From NCBI GenBank assembly GCA_021647505.1, contig JAKIUN010000003.1, positions 43,759 to 107,758 of the forward strand: DNA of 64,000 bases. Direction: 5' to 3'. Every line of letters starts with the position of its first letter. Position 1 is the stretch's first letter. Source of the DNA: Gammaproteobacteria bacterium (lineage in GTDB: Bacteria; Pseudomonadota; Gammaproteobacteria; SZUA-152). A program made the position numbers and the translations under genes. Positions 63,318 through 64,000 of the stretch are shown here, piece by piece. The notes beneath the pieces are model-generated. The model was given only the letters and a program-made list of their open reading frames with translations, made no database searches and was not told where the DNA came from.

Positions 63318-63713
63318 ATGAAAAAGAACCTGCGCCTGCGGCCGTTGTGGTTGCTCTGCGGCTGGGCCATGCTGGCGATGGCGGTGTGGTTGAGTCTTAT
63401 CGCCGCTCCACCGCAGATCGTGGGAATCCCCTACATCGACAAAGTGAAGCACCTGTTGGCTTACGCTGTGCTGATGGGCTGGTTCGGGCAGATCTACACG
63501 ACGCGGGGCACGCAACGAGGCTGGCTGATCGGCTTGGTAGTAATGGGCATCATGCTGGAATTCCTGCAAGGCTGGGGTGGTGCGCGGTTTTTCGAATACG
63601 CCGATATGCTCGCTAATACCCTGGGTGCTCTGCTTGGCTACTGGCTGACACGTAACGTGCTGGCTGGAACTTTGGCCCGTGTTGACCTGCGGCTTGCTCG
63701 TCGACCTCATTAA
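63318..63713 (+). CDS. VanZ family protein
   Basis: GIPYIDKVKHLLAYAVLMGWFGQIY; GIMLEFLQGWGGARFFEYADMLANTLGALLGYWL. Confidence 0.88.
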   Translation: MKKNLRLRPLWLLCGWAMLAMAVWLSLIAAPPQIVGIPYIDKVKHLLAYAVLMGWFGQIYTTRGTQRGWLIGLVVMGIMLEFLQGWGGARFFEYADMLANTLGALLGYWLTRNVLAGTLARVDLRLARRPH

Positions 63714-64000
63714 GGGCTTTGACTCCTTCGCGCTTAGCGGATCCCTTAGCGCTCTTCACTCACCATTACCAAACATCTTCAACGGATGGATCATCATAAC
63801 GATCTAGAGTAGCTGGCCATTCTGGTATGCCTTCTTTTATTGTTTCTTTCAAATCATCTAGGTCATCTTTTTCGGTTCTTCGAAGAATTGTGTGAAGGCC
63901 TATGGGGCCATTTTCAGGCCACCACAATAAAACAATATGCTATTTCTGAATCCATCGAATGAACGATAACCCCTGGCATTCGACTTGACGGTCTGAATCT

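Overview
This 64 kb window looks like a gammaproteobacterial chromosome segment. It is mostly core genes: cyaA N-terminus, gshA, msrB, yggX, mutY, asmA-like, glrK-yfhG-glrR, rdgB, rph, rpmB-rpmG, comF, bioBFHCD, pyrE, two xth paralogues, mltF, gor, srkA, prlC, Kef antiporter, cbpA-cbpM, dodecin and topA. Several accessory or decaying patches sit between them. (1) 2.4-9.0 kb: a Rieske-like gene remnant, a SulP transporter with an unusual C-terminal extension, and a convergent type II restriction-modification pair. Beside the R-M pair is a scrambled partial copy of gshA fused to a second copy of the 3' end and flank of the PNPOx-family gene at 2.65 kb. (2) 17.2-18.8 kb: a class II Fic protein with a C-terminal winged-HTH-like region, preceded by an 18-bp-arm palindrome and a helically phased array of TTGGTA/TACCAA boxes. 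(3) 23-24.8 kb: a divergent CDP-alcohol phosphotransferase/cytidylyltransferase pair next to an SDR pseudogene. (4) 54.6-57.1 kb: a two-component operon preceded by two tandem PmrA/QseB-like boxes. (5) 63.0-63.3 kb: a 270 bp MITE-like element with 26 bp perfect terminal inverted repeats. No tRNA, rRNA or CRISPR array was recognised. All product calls come from reading sequence and motifs; no searches were run.
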